64,000 nt of DNA from Monodelphis domestica. Its lineage: Eukaryota > Chordata > Mammalia > Didelphimorphia > Didelphidae. A program made the translations under genes and the position numbers. Location: positions 22,305,200 through 22,369,199 of the forward strand of contig NC_077230.1 of the NCBI RefSeq assembly GCF_027887165.1. The letters are read 5' to 3'. The stretch's first letter is position 1. Every line of letters starts with the position of its first letter. This document shows, piece by piece, positions 62,820-64,000 of this stretch. The notes under the pieces are model-generated. The model was not told the DNA's origin. It saw only the letters and a list, made by a program, of their open reading frames with translations, and searched no databases.

Positions 62820-64000
62820 AGTTACTTAGAAGGTGGCTGTCTAAGACGGGAGGAGGGGAAAGGGAGGCAGAAGGTCTTGGGTGGAAACTGGGAGGTGAAG
62901 GGAGGAGGAAGGGTAGGAAATATCTTGACTTATTAGCCATTAGTGATTAATAGATAAACCCCAGAGTAACCTTCTAGCAACATCTCTCTATCTATCACTC
63001 AGAAGTACTATCTTTATAACAAATAGGCATCCCTCACGTTCCCCTTGCAGCTCTTTAGTTAGCCAGAATATATCCATTTACAGCAATCAGAAATATTCTC
63101 CACAGATTATCTCTTTTTTGCAGATTTACTTGTTATGGCTGGAGAGCCTGAGAGGACAGAAAGAAAAAAACTCACTCTTTGAGAGAATTGTGTTTAACCC
63201 TTATGTTGTGAATAAATAAGAAGAGAAGTTTTGAGACTTTGGCAGCTATCTTGAGAACTAACCTGAGTTTTAGAAGTGTGAAGTCAAAAGTAGCAGTGAT
63301 AGTTAGATGGAACTCTGGCTGTGATCTTTCACAGCTGAAATATTGTATGTAATTTTTTTGGTCTCTGCTTTATTATACTGCTAAAAAAAAATCCTTAGCC
63401 ATGATCTTTAAAGTTTATTTAAGACTAGGAGATTGAGGGAAGATGAGATCAACTGTTTATGAAAAAAAGAGACGTCTCCAGTTTATTAAATAGGTGATAA
63501 TATATAGGTAATAATATCTAATAATAGGATATTATTAACAAATAATATCAATAATATCAATTAATAATAATTATTAATAGATGGTAATATCATTGTGAGA
63601 GAAACTGACTTTAGTATTTAATGTGGAAATATCCAAACCTACCTCTAGATTATTTTGGAGCTCAGAATGATCAGGACAAATATGGAAACAAGTGAAGCAA
63701 CAAACTGAGAGGTAAATATTCCAAGTGGGCTATGTGTGAGTTGGGCCACTAAATACAACTTTACGTAGAGACTTTTGTAAGGGGTTTTTTTCTTTTTTTT
63801 TTATATATATATAGATATTTTCTTATAGAATCATGAATACAAAGTGTCTGATTGGTGTGCTATTGCTAATTAATATCTTTAATTTGCTAGGTTTTCATTT
63901 TATCTGATATATATTAATTATATGTAACATTTTATTTTATATGTATTACATTCTCTCTCTATATATATGTTTAATTATTAGCTCACTGTTATTTGCTAAA
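62820..64000. other. Unassigned, increasingly AT-rich
   Basis: Purine-rich stretch to about 63.2 kb, possibly ERV leader, then AT-rich repeats (AATAATAT-type at 63,500-63,590; TA-rich at 63,800-63,970). No gene seen. Confidence 0.4.

Overview
The window is a piece of mammalian, almost certainly marsupial, nuclear genome. It carries one complete protein-coding gene, ATP6AP2 (the (pro)renin receptor / V-ATPase accessory subunit 2), on the minus strand, set in dense retrotransposon sequence. The marsupial call rests on three things: the repeat mix (many copies of a tRNA-headed SINE with a MIR-type CORE centre, L1 copies of a non-eutherian type, RTE/BovB-like LINE pieces, plus old L2, CR1/L3 and MIR); an ATP6AP2 protein clearly similar to, but not identical with, eutherian ones; and an OC1-like hAT element of a kind I recall from opossum and dasyurid genomes. 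I cannot name the species.

Layout. 1-21.5 kb is intergenic sequence downstream of ATP6AP2, made of layered elements: L1 copies on both strands (one with a second L1 nested inside it), ERV LTRs, a decayed RTE, an L1 5' half with a long intact ORF1, and an ERV remnant with gag, zinc-knuckle and protease segments but no reverse transcriptase. 22.0-51.65 kb is ATP6AP2, read right to left: CpG-island promoter and exon 1 at about 51.5-51.7 kb, exon 2 at 39.7 kb, exons 3-9 between 35.1 and 23.1 kb, then a 3' UTR of about 1.1 kb. All nine coding exons could be placed to the base with GT/AG junctions; together they are 1,050 nt, or 349 codons plus stop. The introns hold SINEs, L1 pieces, a mariner-like inverted-repeat element, L2/L3 relics and the hAT element. 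51.7-64 kb lies upstream of the gene: L2, SINEs, a broken ERV pol interrupted by a composite L1 insertion, a run of same-direction L1 3' ends, another L1 and a further LTR.

Only ATP6AP2 looks like a functioning host gene. All other long reading frames are retroelement remains or chance frames. No RNA genes, CRISPR arrays or bacterial-type features were seen. I found no convincing new biological system. The most notable points are: a composite L1 with a 3'-transduction structure bounded by a perfect 17-bp target duplication; a 3'-truncated L1 5' half with tandem promoter repeats and intact ORF1; a 367-bp hAT element with perfect 8-bp target duplications; a perfect 23-bp-arm palindrome; and the symmetric, phase-0 exon structure of ATP6AP2.
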